Positions 45,048 through 54,999 of a stretch of 64,000 nt of DNA are shown here, piece after piece. Under the pieces are notes generated by a model. That model was not told where the DNA came from. It was given only the letters and a program-made list of their open reading frames with translations, and ran no database searches. Source of the stretch: Bifidobacterium apousia (GTDB taxonomy: Bacteria; Actinomycetota; Actinomycetes; Actinomycetales; Bifidobacteriaceae); contig NZ_VMHK01000002.1 of assembly GCF_007559275.1 (NCBI RefSeq), positions 372,001 through 436,000 on the forward strand, given 5' to 3'. Within the stretch, counting starts at the first letter, position 1. Each line of letters opens with the position of its first letter. The position numbers and the translations under genes were made by a program.

Positions 45048-48000
45048 GTGAATCAGACCACTGATACCTCAGATGCGACAAAACGGGATGGCGAAGTCTA
45101 TCCCAAGGCGGTGGTGGACCCGGCTCTGGCCAAGGTGACGCCCAATCCCTCCTTCCCTCATATGGAGGAGTCCGTTCTGGACTACTGGGACCATGACGAC
45201 ACTTTCAACAAGTCAGTGGATCGTCGTCCGTCCGGCGATCATGCCGACAATGAGTTCGTCTTCTTCGACGGCCCGCCCTTCGCCAACGGCCTGCCCCACT
45301 ATGGGCACCTGCTGACCGGCTACGTCAAGGATGTCATTCCCCGCTACCAGACCATGAAGGGCCACAAGGTCAAGAGGGTCTTCGGCTGGGACACCCACGG
45401 CCTGCCCGCCGAGCTGGAAGCACAGCGCGAGCTCGGCATCGACAGCGTGGATCAGATCGAACAGATGGGCATCGAGAAGTTCAATGACGCCTGCCGCGCT
45501 TCTGTGCTCAAGTACACCAGCGAGTGGAAGGACTACGTCCACCGGCAGGCCCGCTGGGTGGACTTCGACCACGGCTACAAGACCCTGGACGTCTCCTACA
45601 TGGAGTCGGTCATGTGGGCCTTCAAGACCCTTTACGAGAAGGGCCTGGCCTACGAGGGCTACAGGGTGCTGCCCTACTGCTGGAAGGATCAGACCCCGTT
45701 GTCCAACCACGAGCTGCGCATGGATGCCGATGTCTACCAGGACCGGCAGGACACCACCGTCTCCGTGGCCGTCAAGCTCAGGGACGAAGACGCCTATGCG
45801 GTCTTCTGGACCACCACCCCCTGGACCGTCCCCACCAACCTGGCCATCGTGGTCGGCGCTGACATCGAGTACTCGGAGGTCAGTCCGGTGTCGGGGCCCT
45901 TCGCCGGCAAGCGCTTCTACATCGCCACGGCCCGTCTGGGCGACTACGCCAAGCAGCTGGGGGAGGACTACCAGGTGGTCCGCACCCTCAAGGGCTCCCA
46001 GATGGAGGGCTGGCGGTACTGGCCGGTCTTCCCCTACTTCGCCGGAGAGCAGGCCGAATCCGAGGGCGGCACTCCTGGCCCCAATGCCTATACCATCTAC
46101 ACGGCCGACTACGTCGACACCGTGGAGGGCACCGGCCTGGTCCACCAGGCTCCCTATGGCGAGGACGATATGAACACCCTGAACGCCAAGGGCATCCGCA
46201 GCGTGGACGTGCTCGATGCAGGGGCCGTCTTCACCGAGCAGTGCCCGGACTACCAGGGCCTGCAGGCCTTCGAGGCCAACATGCCCATCGTCCGCAACCT
46301 ACGCGCCGGCGACGGCCCCCTGGCACAGATCCCGGCCGAGCACCGGGCCCTCCTCTTCCAGGAGAAGAGCTACGTCCACTCCTACCCCCACTGCTGGCGT
46401 TGCGGCACCCCGCTGATCTACAAGCCGGTCTCCAGCTGGTTCGTCTCCGTGACCAAGATCAAGGACCGCCTCCTGGAACTCAACCAGCAGATCAACTGGA
46501 TCCCCGGAAACGTCAAGGACGGCCAGTTCGGCAAGTGGCTGGCCAATGCCCGCGACTGGTCCATCTCCCGCAACAGGTTCTGGGGCTCGCCCATTCCGGT
46601 CTGGGTCTCGGACGATCCCAAGTATCCTCGGGTGGACGTCTACGGGTCCTTGGATGAGCTCAAGAAGGACTTCGGCCGCTACCCGACTGATGACAAGGGG
46701 CAGATCAACATGCATCGGCCCTGGATCGACCAGCTGACCAGGCCCAACCCTGACGACCCCACCGGCAAATCCACCATGCACAGGATCACCGATGTGCTGG
46801 ACTGCTGGTTCGAGTCGGGTTCCATGCCCTTCGCCCAGTTCCACTACCCCTTCGAGAACAAGCAGTATTTTGAGGACAGAGATCCCTGCGATTTCGTGGT
46901 GGAGTACATCGGCCAGACCCGTGGCTGGTTCTATACCATGCACATCATGTCCACGGCCCTCTTCGACCGCCCGGCCTTCAAGAATGTGATCTGCCACGGC
47001 ATCGTCCTGGGCTCCGACGGCCAGAAGATGAGCAAGCACCTGCGCAACTATCCGGATGTGAACGAGGTCTTCGACAAGTACGGATCCGACGCCATGCGCT
47101 GGTTCCTGATGAGCTCGTCCATCTTGCGCGGCGGCAACCTGGTCGTCACCGCCGATGGCATTCGCGACACGGTCCGCCAGGTCATGTTGCCGGTCTGGAG
47201 CTCCTATTACTTCTACACGCTCTACGCCAACGCGGCCAACAAGGGCGCCGGCTACCAGGCCCAGGCGCTGACGCCGGACCGGGTGGCGAGCCTGCCGGAG
47301 ATGGACCGCTTCCTGCTGGCACGCACCCGTCGGCTGATCCAGTCAGTGCAGAAGGCCCTGGACGACTTCGCCATCTCCGAGGCCTGCGATGCGGTGACCG
47401 ACTTCATCGATGTGCTGACCAACTGGTACATCCGCAACAACCGCGACCGCTTCTGGGGCGAGGACCACCAGGCTTTCGATACCCTCTACACGGTTCTGGA
47501 GGCCTTCGCCCGCCTTCTGGCCCCCCTGGCGCCCATGGAAGCCGAGCAGATCTGGCGGGGCCTGACCGGTGGCGAGTCTGTCCATCTGGCCGACTGGCCC
47601 TTCCTGGCCGACGAGGCCACCGGGCAGGAGACCGAACTGGGACAGGTCCTGCGTGACGATCCTGCCCTGGTAGCCGCCATGGAGAAGGTCCGCGAGGTGG
47701 TTTCGGCCACTCTGGCCCTGCGCAAGGCCGAGCAGATTCGCGTCCGCCAGCCCCTGTCCCTGCTGACCGTGGTGGTTCGTGACCCCGACGCGGCCCGCCC
47801 CTACGTGGACGTGCTCAAGTCCGAGCTCAACATCAAGGACGTGGAGTTCTGCACCCTGGACCAGGCCGGCCGGCATGGTCTGCGGATCATCCACGATCTC
47901 AAGGTCAATGCCCGTGCGGCCGGACCCCGGCTGGGCAAGCAGGTCCAGTTCGTCATCAAGGCTTCCAAGCAGGGCGACTGGTCCGAGCAGGACGGCCACG

Positions 48001-48392
48001 TGGTCGTCACCACCCCCGACGGAGCGGTGGCCCTGGAACCCGGCGAATACGAGCTGGACAACCGGATCGAGCAGGAGGATGGCTCCCAGGCCGACCGGTC
48101 GGCCTCTGCGGCCCTGCCCACCGGCGGCTTCGTCATTCTCGACACCCAGCTGGACGACGATCTCCTAGCGGAGGGCTATGCCAGGGATCTGATCCGCCAG
48201 GTTCAGGATGCTCGGAAGACCGCTGGCCTGGACATCGCTGACCGGATTCGGCTCACCCTGACCCTCCCCAAGGAGGATGCCTCCAAGGCTCAGCAGTTCA
48301 GCGACCTGATCGCAGGCGAGACCCTGGCCACCAGTCTGACCGTCAATGCTGGCGATCTGGACCAGCCGCAGGTCGACCTGGTCAAAGCCTGA
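45048..48392 (+). CDS. ileS: Isoleucyl-tRNA synthetase
   Basis: Class I synthetase of 1114 residues that charges tRNA-Ile with isoleucine. The HIGH motif appears as HYGH (84-87) within PPFANGLPHYGHLLTGYVKD, and the KMSKS loop as KMSKH (660-664). The large CP1 editing domain lies between them, with FWTTTPWTVPTNLAI. The anticodon-binding helices follow about residue 740. The length and HYGH/KMSKH form fit the eukaryote-like IleRS (type 2), often linked to lower mupirocin sensitivity. Start GTG 45048 has GAGGAG 9 bases upstream, within the T-box switch. Confidence 0.96.
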   Translation: MNQTTDTSDATKRDGEVYPKAVVDPALAKVTPNPSFPHMEESVLDYWDHDDTFNKSVDRRPSGDHADNEFVFFDGPPFANGLPHYGHLLTGYVKDVIPRYQTMKGHKVKRVFGWDTHGLPAELEAQRELGIDSVDQIEQMGIEKFNDACRASVLKYTSEWKDYVHRQARWVDFDHGYKTLDVSYMESVMWAFKTLYEKGLAYEGYRVLPYCWKDQTPLSNHELRMDADVYQDRQDTTVSVAVKLRDEDAYAVFWTTTPWTVPTNLAIVVGADIEYSEVSPVSGPFAGKRFYIATARLGDYAKQLGEDYQVVRTLKGSQMEGWRYWPVFPYFAGEQAESEGGTPGPNAYTIYTADYVDTVEGTGLVHQAPYGEDDMNTLNAKGIRSVDVLDAGAVFTEQCPDYQGLQAFEANMPIVRNLRAGDGPLAQIPAEHRALLFQEKSYVHSYPHCWRCGTPLIYKPVSSWFVSVTKIKDRLLELNQQINWIPGNVKDGQFGKWLANARDWSISRNRFWGSPIPVWVSDDPKYPRVDVYGSLDELKKDFGRYPTDDKGQINMHRPWIDQLTRPNPDDPTGKSTMHRITDVLDCWFESGSMPFAQFHYPFENKQYFEDRDPCDFVVEYIGQTRGWFYTMHIMSTALFDRPAFKNVICHGIVLGSDGQKMSKHLRNYPDVNEVFDKYGSDAMRWFLMSSSILRGGNLVVTADGIRDTVRQVMLPVWSSYYFYTLYANAANKGAGYQAQALTPDRVASLPEMDRFLLARTRRLIQSVQKALDDFAISEACDAVTDFIDVLTNWYIRNNRDRFWGEDHQAFDTLYTVLEAFARLLAPLAPMEAEQIWRGLTGGESVHLADWPFLADEATGQETELGQVLRDDPALVAAMEKVREVVSATLALRKAEQIRVRQPLSLLTVVVRDPDAARPYVDVLKSELNIKDVEFCTLDQAGRHGLRIIHDLKVNARAAGPRLGKQVQFVIKASKQGDWSEQDGHVVVTTPDGAVALEPGEYELDNRIEQEDGSQADRSASAALPTGGFVILDTQLDDDLLAEGYARDLIRQVQDARKTAGLDIADRIRLTLTLPKEDASKAQQFSDLIAGETLATSLTVNAGDLDQPQVDLVKA

Positions 48393-48406
48393 TCATCGTT
48401 GCATAC

Positions 48407-48442
48407 AAAGGGCCTCCATCCTGTATCGGATGGAAGCCCTTT
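48407..48442 (+). terminator. Terminator-like hairpin after ileS
   Basis: AAAGGGCCTCCATCC (48407-48421) pairs with GGATGGAAGCCCTTT (48428-48442) with one mismatch. A second copy of GGAAGCCCTTTG follows directly. The T-tract is poor. Confidence 0.6.
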
Positions 48443-48537
48443 GGAAGCCCTTTGCTACAAGCTCTGCCTGGCTCGGTGCTCGTCTGCGCCACGCTTGGCC
48501 GTGCTGCCGGCAACCGCGATGGAGCGCCGGCTGCTGA

Positions 48538-49485
48538 TCAGCCCTTGACCTTGTCGCTGACCTGGTCCAGGGTCTGCATGTCCTGGTCGCTCAGTTCCAG
48601 ATGGGCAGCGGCCAGAAGGGCCGGCAGCTGCTCGGGGGTGCGTGCAGAGGCGATGGGGGCTGCGATCCCAGGCCTGTGGTTGAGCCAGGCCAGGGCTACG
48701 GTGGCCAGCTCGACCCCGTGGGCCTTGGCGATGCCGTCCATGGCAGCGACCACGTCCAGCCCCTCCTGGGTGAAGAAGTCCTTGACCATGCCCTCGCGCT
48801 TTTTGCCCTTGAGGTCGTCCATGGTCCGGTACTTGCCCGTCAGGAAGCCCGAAGCCAGCGAGAAGTATGGGAAGACCGCCAGATCCTCGTCCTTGGCGAC
48901 CTGCATGAGGCCATTCTCATAGTCCTTGCGGTAGACCAGGTTGTACTGGGGTTCCAGGGCCACCGGCAGGGTCAGGCCCTCCTTGCGTGCAATGCTGAAC
49001 CATTCGCGGATTCGGTCCGGGGTGTAGTTGGACAGGCCGATGGCCCGGACCTTGCCCTCCTTGACCAGCTTGTCGAAGGCTGCCGCAGTCTCCTCCAGGG
49101 GGGTGGAGCTGTCGTCGAAGTGGGCATAATAGAGGTCGATCACATCCAGGCCCAGCCTGAGCAGGGAGGCGTCGGCAGCGGCCTCGATGTTCTTGGCTGA
49201 AAGACCGGAGTACTGGGGGTGCTGGCTGACCTTGGTAGCCACCAGGACCTTGTTGCGGTTGCCGTTCTTGGCCAGCCAGCGGCCCAGGACGATCTCGGAC
49301 TCGCCACCGGAGTGGCCTGGGGCCCAGGCCGAGTAGACGTCAGCTGTATCGATCAGGTTGCCCCCGGCTTCCGTGTAGGCGTCCAGGACCTGGTCAGACA
49401 CAGATTCGTCGCTGGTCCATCCGAAGGTGTTGCCGCCCAGGACCAGGGGGAAGATTTCGGCGTCGATGCCGCGTAGTTTTGCCAT
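48538..49485 (-). CDS. Aldo/keto reductase
   Basis: 315 residues, a TIM-barrel NADPH-dependent reductase of carbonyl compounds. The catalytic tetrad is visible as DTADVYS (Asp and Tyr), VLVATKVSQ (Lys) and DLYYAHFDD (His). The LGGNTFGW start and the nicotinamide-site SNYTPDRI are typical of the YajO/Tas-like subgroup. ATG 49485 is preferred because AAAGG lies 6 bases before it; ATG 49491 is too close. It converges with ileS, and a hairpin separates the two. Confidence 0.9.
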   Translation of the reverse strand: MAKLRGIDAEIFPLVLGGNTFGWTSDESVSDQVLDAYTEAGGNLIDTADVYSAWAPGHSGGESEIVLGRWLAKNGNRNKVLVATKVSQHPQYSGLSAKNIEAAADASLLRLGLDVIDLYYAHFDDSSTPLEETAAAFDKLVKEGKVRAIGLSNYTPDRIREWFSIARKEGLTLPVALEPQYNLVYRKDYENGLMQVAKDEDLAVFPYFSLASGFLTGKYRTMDDLKGKKREGMVKDFFTQEGLDVVAAMDGIAKAHGVELATVALAWLNHRPGIAAPIASARTPEQLPALLAAAHLELSDQDMQTLDQVSDKVKG

Positions 49486-49651
49486 ATTCATCCTTTCGGG
49501 TTGAAGGCTTGTTAAACCGAGTCTATTACGGCTTATGCGCCCGAACCGATTATCCAGACGAGTCCATCATGTATGGTGATGAGAGGATAGGCTGGAATGG
49601 TGCGGTTCTCAGGTCCGGCCCCAAGGGTTTTAAGCTCGAAGGAGAACACTC

Positions 49652-50620
49652 ATGCATCTGGGCATCGCCATTGTGATCGCCGTGCTGGTCCTGGCGCTGA
49701 TCATCTTCCTTCTGGGGATTTTCGTGGTGCCCCAGCAGCAGGCGGACGTCATTGAGCGCTTCGGCAAGTACCACCGGGTGGCGCTGGCGGGCATCCACGC
49801 CAAGATCCCCTTGGTGGACCGGATAGCCGCCAAGACCAACCTGCGGGTCAACCAGCTGAACGTCAAGCTGGAGACCAAGACCAAGGACAACGTCTTCGTC
49901 ACTGTGGAGGTCTCCACCCAGTTCCGGGTGGAGGCGGCCAACGTGTCTACGGCCTACTACGAGCTGGTCGACCCGGCGGGCCAGCTGCGCTCCTATATGG
50001 AGGACGCCCTCAGGTCGGCCATTCCCGCCCTGAGCCTGGACGACGCCTTCGCCCGCAAGGACGATATCGCCTCCGATGTGCAGCAGACCGTGGGCCAGGA
50101 GATGCAGCGCTTCGGGTTCTCGGTCATCAAGACCCTGGTCACGGCTATCGACCCCTCCGCCCAGGTCAAGCAGGCCATGGACTCCATCAATGCGGCCCAG
50201 CGTGAGAAGGAAGCCACCAGGGAGCGCGCCGAAGCTCGTCGGATCGAGATCGAGACCCAGGCCAGGGCCGATGCCGAGAAGACCAGGATGCAGGGCGAGG
50301 GCCAGGCCAACTACCGGCGGGAGATCGCCAACGGCATTGTGGACCAGATCAACAGTCTGCGGGCCGTGGGCATGGATATCGATGCGGTCAACAATGTGGT
50401 GCTCTTCAACCAATATCTGGATGTGATGCGCTCGCTGGCCGAGTCCGACAATGCCAAGACCCTGGTTCTGCCGGCGGCTACCCCCGGCGGTTACAACGAG
50501 CTCTTCAACCAGATGACCGCAGCGCTGATGACCGCCCAGAGCACCCAGGGCAGTGCGGATCCCCGCCACGGCCGCAGGAGTGCGGGCGCAGAGGGCGGGG
50601 CCGGGACGCCGGTTCTGTAA
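49652..50620 (+). CDS. SPFH/band 7 (stomatin-like) membrane protein
   Basis: 322 residues. An N-terminal membrane span (about 2-22) is followed by the band 7 fold (VVPQQQADVIERFGKYHRVA, LNVKLETKTKDNVFVTVEVS, AYYELVDPAGQLRSYMEDAL) and a long Ala/Glu/Arg-rich coiled coil (about 180-225). The tail is Gly/Ala-rich. Such proteins oligomerise into membrane microdomain scaffolds and often guard proteases or transporters. AAGGAG lies 8 bases before the ATG. No NfeD-type partner is adjacent. Confidence 0.9.
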   Translation: MHLGIAIVIAVLVLALIIFLLGIFVVPQQQADVIERFGKYHRVALAGIHAKIPLVDRIAAKTNLRVNQLNVKLETKTKDNVFVTVEVSTQFRVEAANVSTAYYELVDPAGQLRSYMEDALRSAIPALSLDDAFARKDDIASDVQQTVGQEMQRFGFSVIKTLVTAIDPSAQVKQAMDSINAAQREKEATRERAEARRIEIETQARADAEKTRMQGEGQANYRREIANGIVDQINSLRAVGMDIDAVNNVVLFNQYLDVMRSLAESDNAKTLVLPAATPGGYNELFNQMTAALMTAQSTQGSADPRHGRRSAGAEGGAGTPVL

Positions 50621-50628
50621 GGCCTTGC

Positions 50629-51480
50629 TCAGCTTTCCAGGAAGTCGGCTATGGCCTCGGCGGCCCGATAGCCCTTGTCGTACATGGCGTTGAGTCCCTT
50701 GAGCGACTTGCTCAGCGTGGTCAGCCCACACAGGCTGTCCGGGGCCAGGATGAGCACTTGGCCCTTCTTCTCGGCCTGCTTGGCCAGGGCCACCTCGTCG
50801 TTGTAGGTGCGGTAGCGCTCCATCAGGCGCTCGCCGGCCGCCGGATACGTCCTGGCCAGGATCCGTGCCGGCAGGACATCCTTCTTCTGCTCGCGCAGAA
50901 TGTCCCTCTGACGGGTCAGGACCAGGACGATGCGCTCGTAGCCCTCGTCCATGGCCTTGCGGACCGGGACCGGGTCGGCGATGCCGCCGTCCAGATAGGG
51001 CACCCCATCGATCATGTAGGGCTTGTTGGCCACGGGCACGGTGGATGAGGCCTTGAGGATGTCGTAGTTGTCCTGGGCCAGGTCGGACTTGTCGAAGTAG
51101 ACGGTGGATCCGTCAGTGGCCTTGCAGGCCACTACGGTGAACAGGGCCGGATTGGCCTTCAGCGCCTGGTAGTCCAGCGGGCATTCCCCGTCGTGGGCTG
51201 ACAGTTTGCCGTAGACGTAGTCCAGATCGACAAAGGTGTGCTTGGTCAGGAAGTTGCTCACGCTCGCGTACTCCTTGCGGGAGGAATACACCGTGTAGAA
51301 GCGGTAGCAGCGCCTGAGCTGGCCCGACAGGAATGAGGCCAGATTGGCGCTGCCGGCCGAGACCCCGTAGCAGTGATCGAAGGTGATGCCCTGCTCCATG
51401 CAGCGGTCGAAGACGCCGGCGCCGAAGATGGACCGGTAGCCGCCGCCTACGTCGATGACGGCTGTTCTTTTGCGTGCCAT
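50629..51480 (-). CDS. Patatin-like phospholipase
   Basis: 283 residues from ATG 51480, which follows GAGGTG; the upstream in-frame TTG (51501) is less likely. Visible are the oxyanion-hole loop DVGGGYRSIFGAGV, the nucleophile elbow GVSAG (Ser 41) and the catalytic Asp in YLDGG. It hydrolyses acyl esters of lipids at or near the membrane. It is of the RssA/YjjU-like size class with no signal peptide. It ends 8 bp from the convergent SPFH gene. The lipid substrate is not evident. Confidence 0.88.
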   Translation of the reverse strand: MARKRTAVIDVGGGYRSIFGAGVFDRCMEQGITFDHCYGVSAGSANLASFLSGQLRRCYRFYTVYSSRKEYASVSNFLTKHTFVDLDYVYGKLSAHDGECPLDYQALKANPALFTVVACKATDGSTVYFDKSDLAQDNYDILKASSTVPVANKPYMIDGVPYLDGGIADPVPVRKAMDEGYERIVLVLTRQRDILREQKKDVLPARILARTYPAAGERLMERYRTYNDEVALAKQAEKKGQVLILAPDSLCGLTTLSKSLKGLNAMYDKGYRAAEAIADFLES

Positions 51481-51548
51481 GGGCACCTCGTTTCCTGACA
51501 AGTATCCGCGCTTGATGTCAGCTTATGCGTGAACGTAGGACAAGCCGT

Positions 51549-52334
51549 TCAGGGGCGGCAGGAGGCCAGCAGCCGCTTGGACAGATCCAGCATGGCCGGT
51601 GAGGAATCAGAGTTGGCGATCTGTACGCTGCCGGGGCCCGGGCCCGGGTTGAGGGCATCGGCCTGGGCCAGCAGATCCTTGAGGTGGCGGGCCGTTCCAG
51701 GGTTGCCGTCGACCAGTGCCAGGCCTGGCGGGCAGATGTGGGCGATGGATTGTCGGAAGAAGACGAAGTGGGTGCAGCCCAGGACCAGGGCATCCAGGGT
51801 CTGCAGGTCATAGGGATCCAAATAACGGTGCAGGGTGGCATCGACCAGGGCCTGGTCATTCAGCCTGTCAGACTCCACAATGGTCACCAGGTCCGGGCAG
51901 GGCTGGGTGAGGATGGTGTGCCTGCCGGAGAACCGTGCCATCAGGCGTGAGAACTTGGCCTCCTTCAAGGTCAGCGGGGTGGCCGTGACCAGAACCCGCT
52001 GGGGTCTACCTCCGCCGCGCATGCAAGCGAGTTTCAGTGCCGGCTCCATGCCGATGACCGGGACCGGGTAGCGCCGGCGCATGTCATCCACGCAGACGCT
52101 GGTGGCGGTGTTGCAGGCGATGACCATGGCCTTGACGCCCTGGTCCATGAACCGGTCGCCGATGACCTGGCAGCGCTGGGTGATCTGGTCCGGCTTCTTG
52201 ATGCCGTAGGGGGCGTAGGCGGAATCGCCGAAGTAGAGCAGATTTTCTTGGGGGAGGAGGTTGCGGATGGCTGCAGTGACGCTCAGACCGCCGAGTCCGG
52301 AGTCGAAGATCCCGATCGGTGCAACTGATGTCAT
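51549..52334 (-). CDS. murI: Glutamate racemase
   Basis: 261 residues. Converts L-glutamate to D-glutamate for peptidoglycan. The signature IGIFDSGLGGLSV opens the protein (Asp 11). The two catalytic Cys are Cys 74 in ACNTAT and Cys 187 in LGCTHF. AAGGAG lies 8 bases before the ATG. It is divergent from dapF, so two genes feeding cell-wall and lysine precursors share one short promoter region. Confidence 0.95.
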   Translation of the reverse strand: MTSVAPIGIFDSGLGGLSVTAAIRNLLPQENLLYFGDSAYAPYGIKKPDQITQRCQVIGDRFMDQGVKAMVIACNTATSVCVDDMRRRYPVPVIGMEPALKLACMRGGGRPQRVLVTATPLTLKEAKFSRLMARFSGRHTILTQPCPDLVTIVESDRLNDQALVDATLHRYLDPYDLQTLDALVLGCTHFVFFRQSIAHICPPGLALVDGNPGTARHLKDLLAQADALNPGPGPGSVQIANSDSSPAMLDLSKRLLASCRP

Positions 52335-52401
52335 CTGATCCGCTCCTTTCGCAGCCGAAGAACCACCCTAGCCTGTCGCCGAAGGGCCGTACGCTACAAG
52401 C

Positions 52402-53367
52402 ATGAGTATTCCCCGGACTGTTTACAAAATGCAAGCCACCGGCAACGATTTTGTGGTCTACGCCGATCCCCGGGGGGATTTGGAGCCTACGGCCGACCAG
52501 GTGCGCTGGCTGTGCGACCGTCATTTCGGGGTCGGGGCCGACGGGGTCATCCGGCTGACCCATCCGGCTGATGTCAGCGACTTGAATCAGGACCAGGTGG
52601 ATGCCTGTGATCGTTTCGGCTGTCAGTGGTTCATGGACTACCGCAACGCGGACGGATCACTGGCTCAGATGTGCGGCAACGGGACCCGGGCTGTCACCCT
52701 TTTCGCCCAGAAGCAGGGGCTGACACCGACTATGGAAGGTTCCTCCTTCCTGCTGGGGACCCGGGCCGGGGTCAAGCGGATCGTCTCGCGCAGTCCGATG
52801 AAGTGCGACGGCGAGCATGTGTTCAAGGTCAAGGTCGGGGCCTGGCGGATGGGCCCGGTGGGGCAGCAGCTGGTCGACGGCGGCGCCCTGGGAGGCTCGG
52901 CTCCTGGCACCATGGTGGATATGGGCAATCCTCATGCAGTCGTTCTGACTGCAGTCGCTGCCGAATTGGAGTCCAGCGAGCTGCCCGGGACCGTGACCGA
53001 TCTGCTGGCTAGGACCGATCTGCCCGATCCGGGCGATCTGGACCTGTCGGCCCCGCCGCGGGTCAGGCCCGGGCTGGCCGAAGGTCAGAATGTGGAATTC
53101 CTGCGTCTGGATGCCCTGGATGCCGACAACGGTAGCGGTCGGGCCACCATGAGGGTCTATGAGCGTGGCGTGGGCGAGACCCTGTCCTGCGGGACCGGTC
53201 TGTGCGCCAGCGGCGTGCTGTTGCGAGCCCTGACTGGGGTTGACCATTGGACTGTCCAGGTGGGCGGGGGCCGTCTGCAGGTGGATGTGGATCCGCAGGA
53301 TGTGTGGCTGACTGGACCGGCCAGGATGGTCGCTCGTCTGACCCTGGAGCATGTGCCAGACTGTTGA
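52402..53367 (+). CDS. dapF: Diaminopimelate epimerase
   Basis: 321 residues. Interconverts LL- and meso-diaminopimelate in lysine synthesis. The proton-shuttling Cys pair is Cys 91 in MCGNGTRA and Cys 263 in SCGTGLCASG. The N terminus MQATGNDFVVYADP and DMGNPHAVV are conserved. It is slightly longer than the usual 275-300 residues because of insertions around 60-75 and 195-220. Cytoplasmic. Confidence 0.95.
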   Translation: MSIPRTVYKMQATGNDFVVYADPRGDLEPTADQVRWLCDRHFGVGADGVIRLTHPADVSDLNQDQVDACDRFGCQWFMDYRNADGSLAQMCGNGTRAVTLFAQKQGLTPTMEGSSFLLGTRAGVKRIVSRSPMKCDGEHVFKVKVGAWRMGPVGQQLVDGGALGGSAPGTMVDMGNPHAVVLTAVAAELESSELPGTVTDLLARTDLPDPGDLDLSAPPRVRPGLAEGQNVEFLRLDALDADNGSGRATMRVYERGVGETLSCGTGLCASGVLLRALTGVDHWTVQVGGGRLQVDVDPQDVWLTGPARMVARLTLEHVPDC

Positions 53368-53976
53368 TCAGCCGAAGAGGGCGGATCCTTCCACAGCCAG
53401 GACGATAGTGGCCAGGGCGACCAGCCAGACCAGGTCGACCATCAGATCGAAGTGCCGCTGATAGTATGTCTGCAGCCATCCCGACCTCTTGCGCGGTAGA
53501 CCCTGCTGGATGACCGTGGCGTGGCTGAAGGCCATGAACTGCAGACTGGTGGCGAAGGTCATGACCAGGCACCAGGGGCAGAGGGCGTGGATGACGAAGA
53601 GCGACTGGGTGAACAGCCAGAGCGCGTAGGCCAGAGCGGCAAGCGAGGCCAGCCAGGTCCCTGCCGCCAGCAGCGTAGGCATCTTGATTCGGCACAGGCC
53701 CACTACGGCCAGCGTCAGGAAGACGGCCTCGGCGATCAGCCCCAGGAAGGCATTGGGGATCGGCAGGGTCCCCAGGCGGATCAGTTCGGCCTGGGGGGAC
53801 TGGGCCACGGCTGAGCAGGAGACCACCGAGTTGATGTCACAGCTGAGCTGGCCCTGGGGGTGACGCGCCAGTTGCAGGGTTTCCGCTGACAGGGCCAGGC
53901 TGGCGTAGAGCGCCGCAAACGAGGTCAGGGCGGCAATCAGATAGCTGGAAGGGGCTGACGAGGTCGGTTCGCTCAT
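53368..53976 (-). CDS. Vitamin K epoxide reductase (VKOR)-like membrane protein
   Basis: 202 residues from ATG 53976 (AGGTG 9-10 bases upstream). Four to five membrane spans. The redox motif CPWC in IHALCPWCLV and the loop Cys pair in CDINSVVSCSAVAQS are the four conserved Cys of VKOR proteins. It reoxidises a periplasmic-side thiol oxidase (DsbA-like) by passing electrons to quinone, supporting disulphide formation in exported proteins. The partner is not in the window. Confidence 0.9.
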   Translation of the reverse strand: MSEPTSSAPSSYLIAALTSFAALYASLALSAETLQLARHPQGQLSCDINSVVSCSAVAQSPQAELIRLGTLPIPNAFLGLIAEAVFLTLAVVGLCRIKMPTLLAAGTWLASLAALAYALWLFTQSLFVIHALCPWCLVMTFATSLQFMAFSHATVIQQGLPRKRSGWLQTYYQRHFDLMVDLVWLVALATIVLAVEGSALFG

Positions 53977-54047
53977 GGGGTCCATCACCTCAATGGTCGG
54001 GAGGGTTCTCTGAGACGGGAACGCGTTCACGAGTTTAGGATGGAGGC

Positions 54048-54935
54048 ATGACGCATGAGGATACTGGCACGGCCTCCGGCTGGGACCTGCACTGCCACAC
54101 CGTGTTCTCCGACGGCACCGTGACGCCCCGGGGGATGGTCGAGCAGGCGCAGCAACTGGGACTGGAAGGTCTGGCCATCACCGACCATGACACCAATGCG
54201 GGCTGGGATGAGGCCCGTCAGGCGGCCCAGGACCTGGGAATGCCCCTGCTGCCGGGCACCGAAATCACTGCGCAGGACGGCCGTGTCTCGGTTCACATGC
54301 TGGCCTACCTCTACGATCCCAAGGATCCAGTCATCGCCGGGCTCTTTGCCAAGACCAGGGAGGCCAGGCTGAGCAGAACCAGGACCATGGTCGAGCGGAT
54401 CTCCCGGGATTATCCGATCACCTGGCAGGATGTGCTGGACCAGGTCAAGGAGGGGTCGAAGACCACGGTGGGCCGCCCGCATATCGCCGATGCCCTGGTC
54501 AAGGCCGGTGTCTATGCCGACCGGAGCCAGGCCTTCGCCGGGGTCTGCTCCTCCAGGAGCGCCTACTACCTGCCTACACCCTCGCCGACTACCCACCAGG
54601 TGCTGGCGGCCGTCAACCACGCAGGCGGTGTCCTGGTCGTCGCCCACCCTGGTGCGGTCAACCGTAATCCCGTCCTGCTCTCCGACCAACAGATTGCCAC
54701 GCTGGCCAGAGAGGGACTGGGCGGACTGGAGGTCTGGCATCGGGACAATCCGCCTGAGCAGCGTCGACGGCTCATGGCCCTGGCACAGCGTTGGGGGCTG
54801 CTGGTGACCGGAGGATCGGACTGGCACGGCCAAGGCAAGCCCAATCGCATGGGGGAGAACAGCACCAGTAGCGAGGTGGTGGCCCAAATCGTGGACAGGG
54901 CCCGGGGGAGCCGTCCGGTGGCCTGGAAGGGTTAG
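54048..54935 (+). CDS. PHP-domain phosphoesterase
   Basis: 295 residues. The metal-binding motifs of the PHP fold are LHCHTVFSDG (His 15, His 17), ITDHDTNAG and GTEITAQ (Glu). Later ones are VLVVAHPGAV and TGGSDWHGQGK. It resembles the YciV/RnaseAM-like nucleoside 3',5'-bisphosphate phosphatases or 5'-3' exoribonucleases. GGAGG ends only 1 base before the ATG, which is unusually tight. Hydrolyses phosphate esters; exact substrate uncertain. Confidence 0.88.
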   Translation: MTHEDTGTASGWDLHCHTVFSDGTVTPRGMVEQAQQLGLEGLAITDHDTNAGWDEARQAAQDLGMPLLPGTEITAQDGRVSVHMLAYLYDPKDPVIAGLFAKTREARLSRTRTMVERISRDYPITWQDVLDQVKEGSKTTVGRPHIADALVKAGVYADRSQAFAGVCSSRSAYYLPTPSPTTHQVLAAVNHAGGVLVVAHPGAVNRNPVLLSDQQIATLAREGLGGLEVWHRDNPPEQRRRLMALAQRWGLLVTGGSDWHGQGKPNRMGENSTSSEVVAQIVDRARGSRPVAWKG

Positions 54936-54947
54936 CGGATACGGATC

Positions 54948-54982
54948 GGGGGCGGTCGGACCACAAGGATCCAGCCGCCCCC
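54948..54982. terminator. Bidirectional terminator-like hairpin
   Basis: GGGGGCGG (54948-54955) and CCGCCCCC (54975-54982) between the convergent PHP and DUF3107 genes. No T-tract. Confidence 0.5.
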
Positions 54983-54999
54983 GTCAGGCGATCACAGTC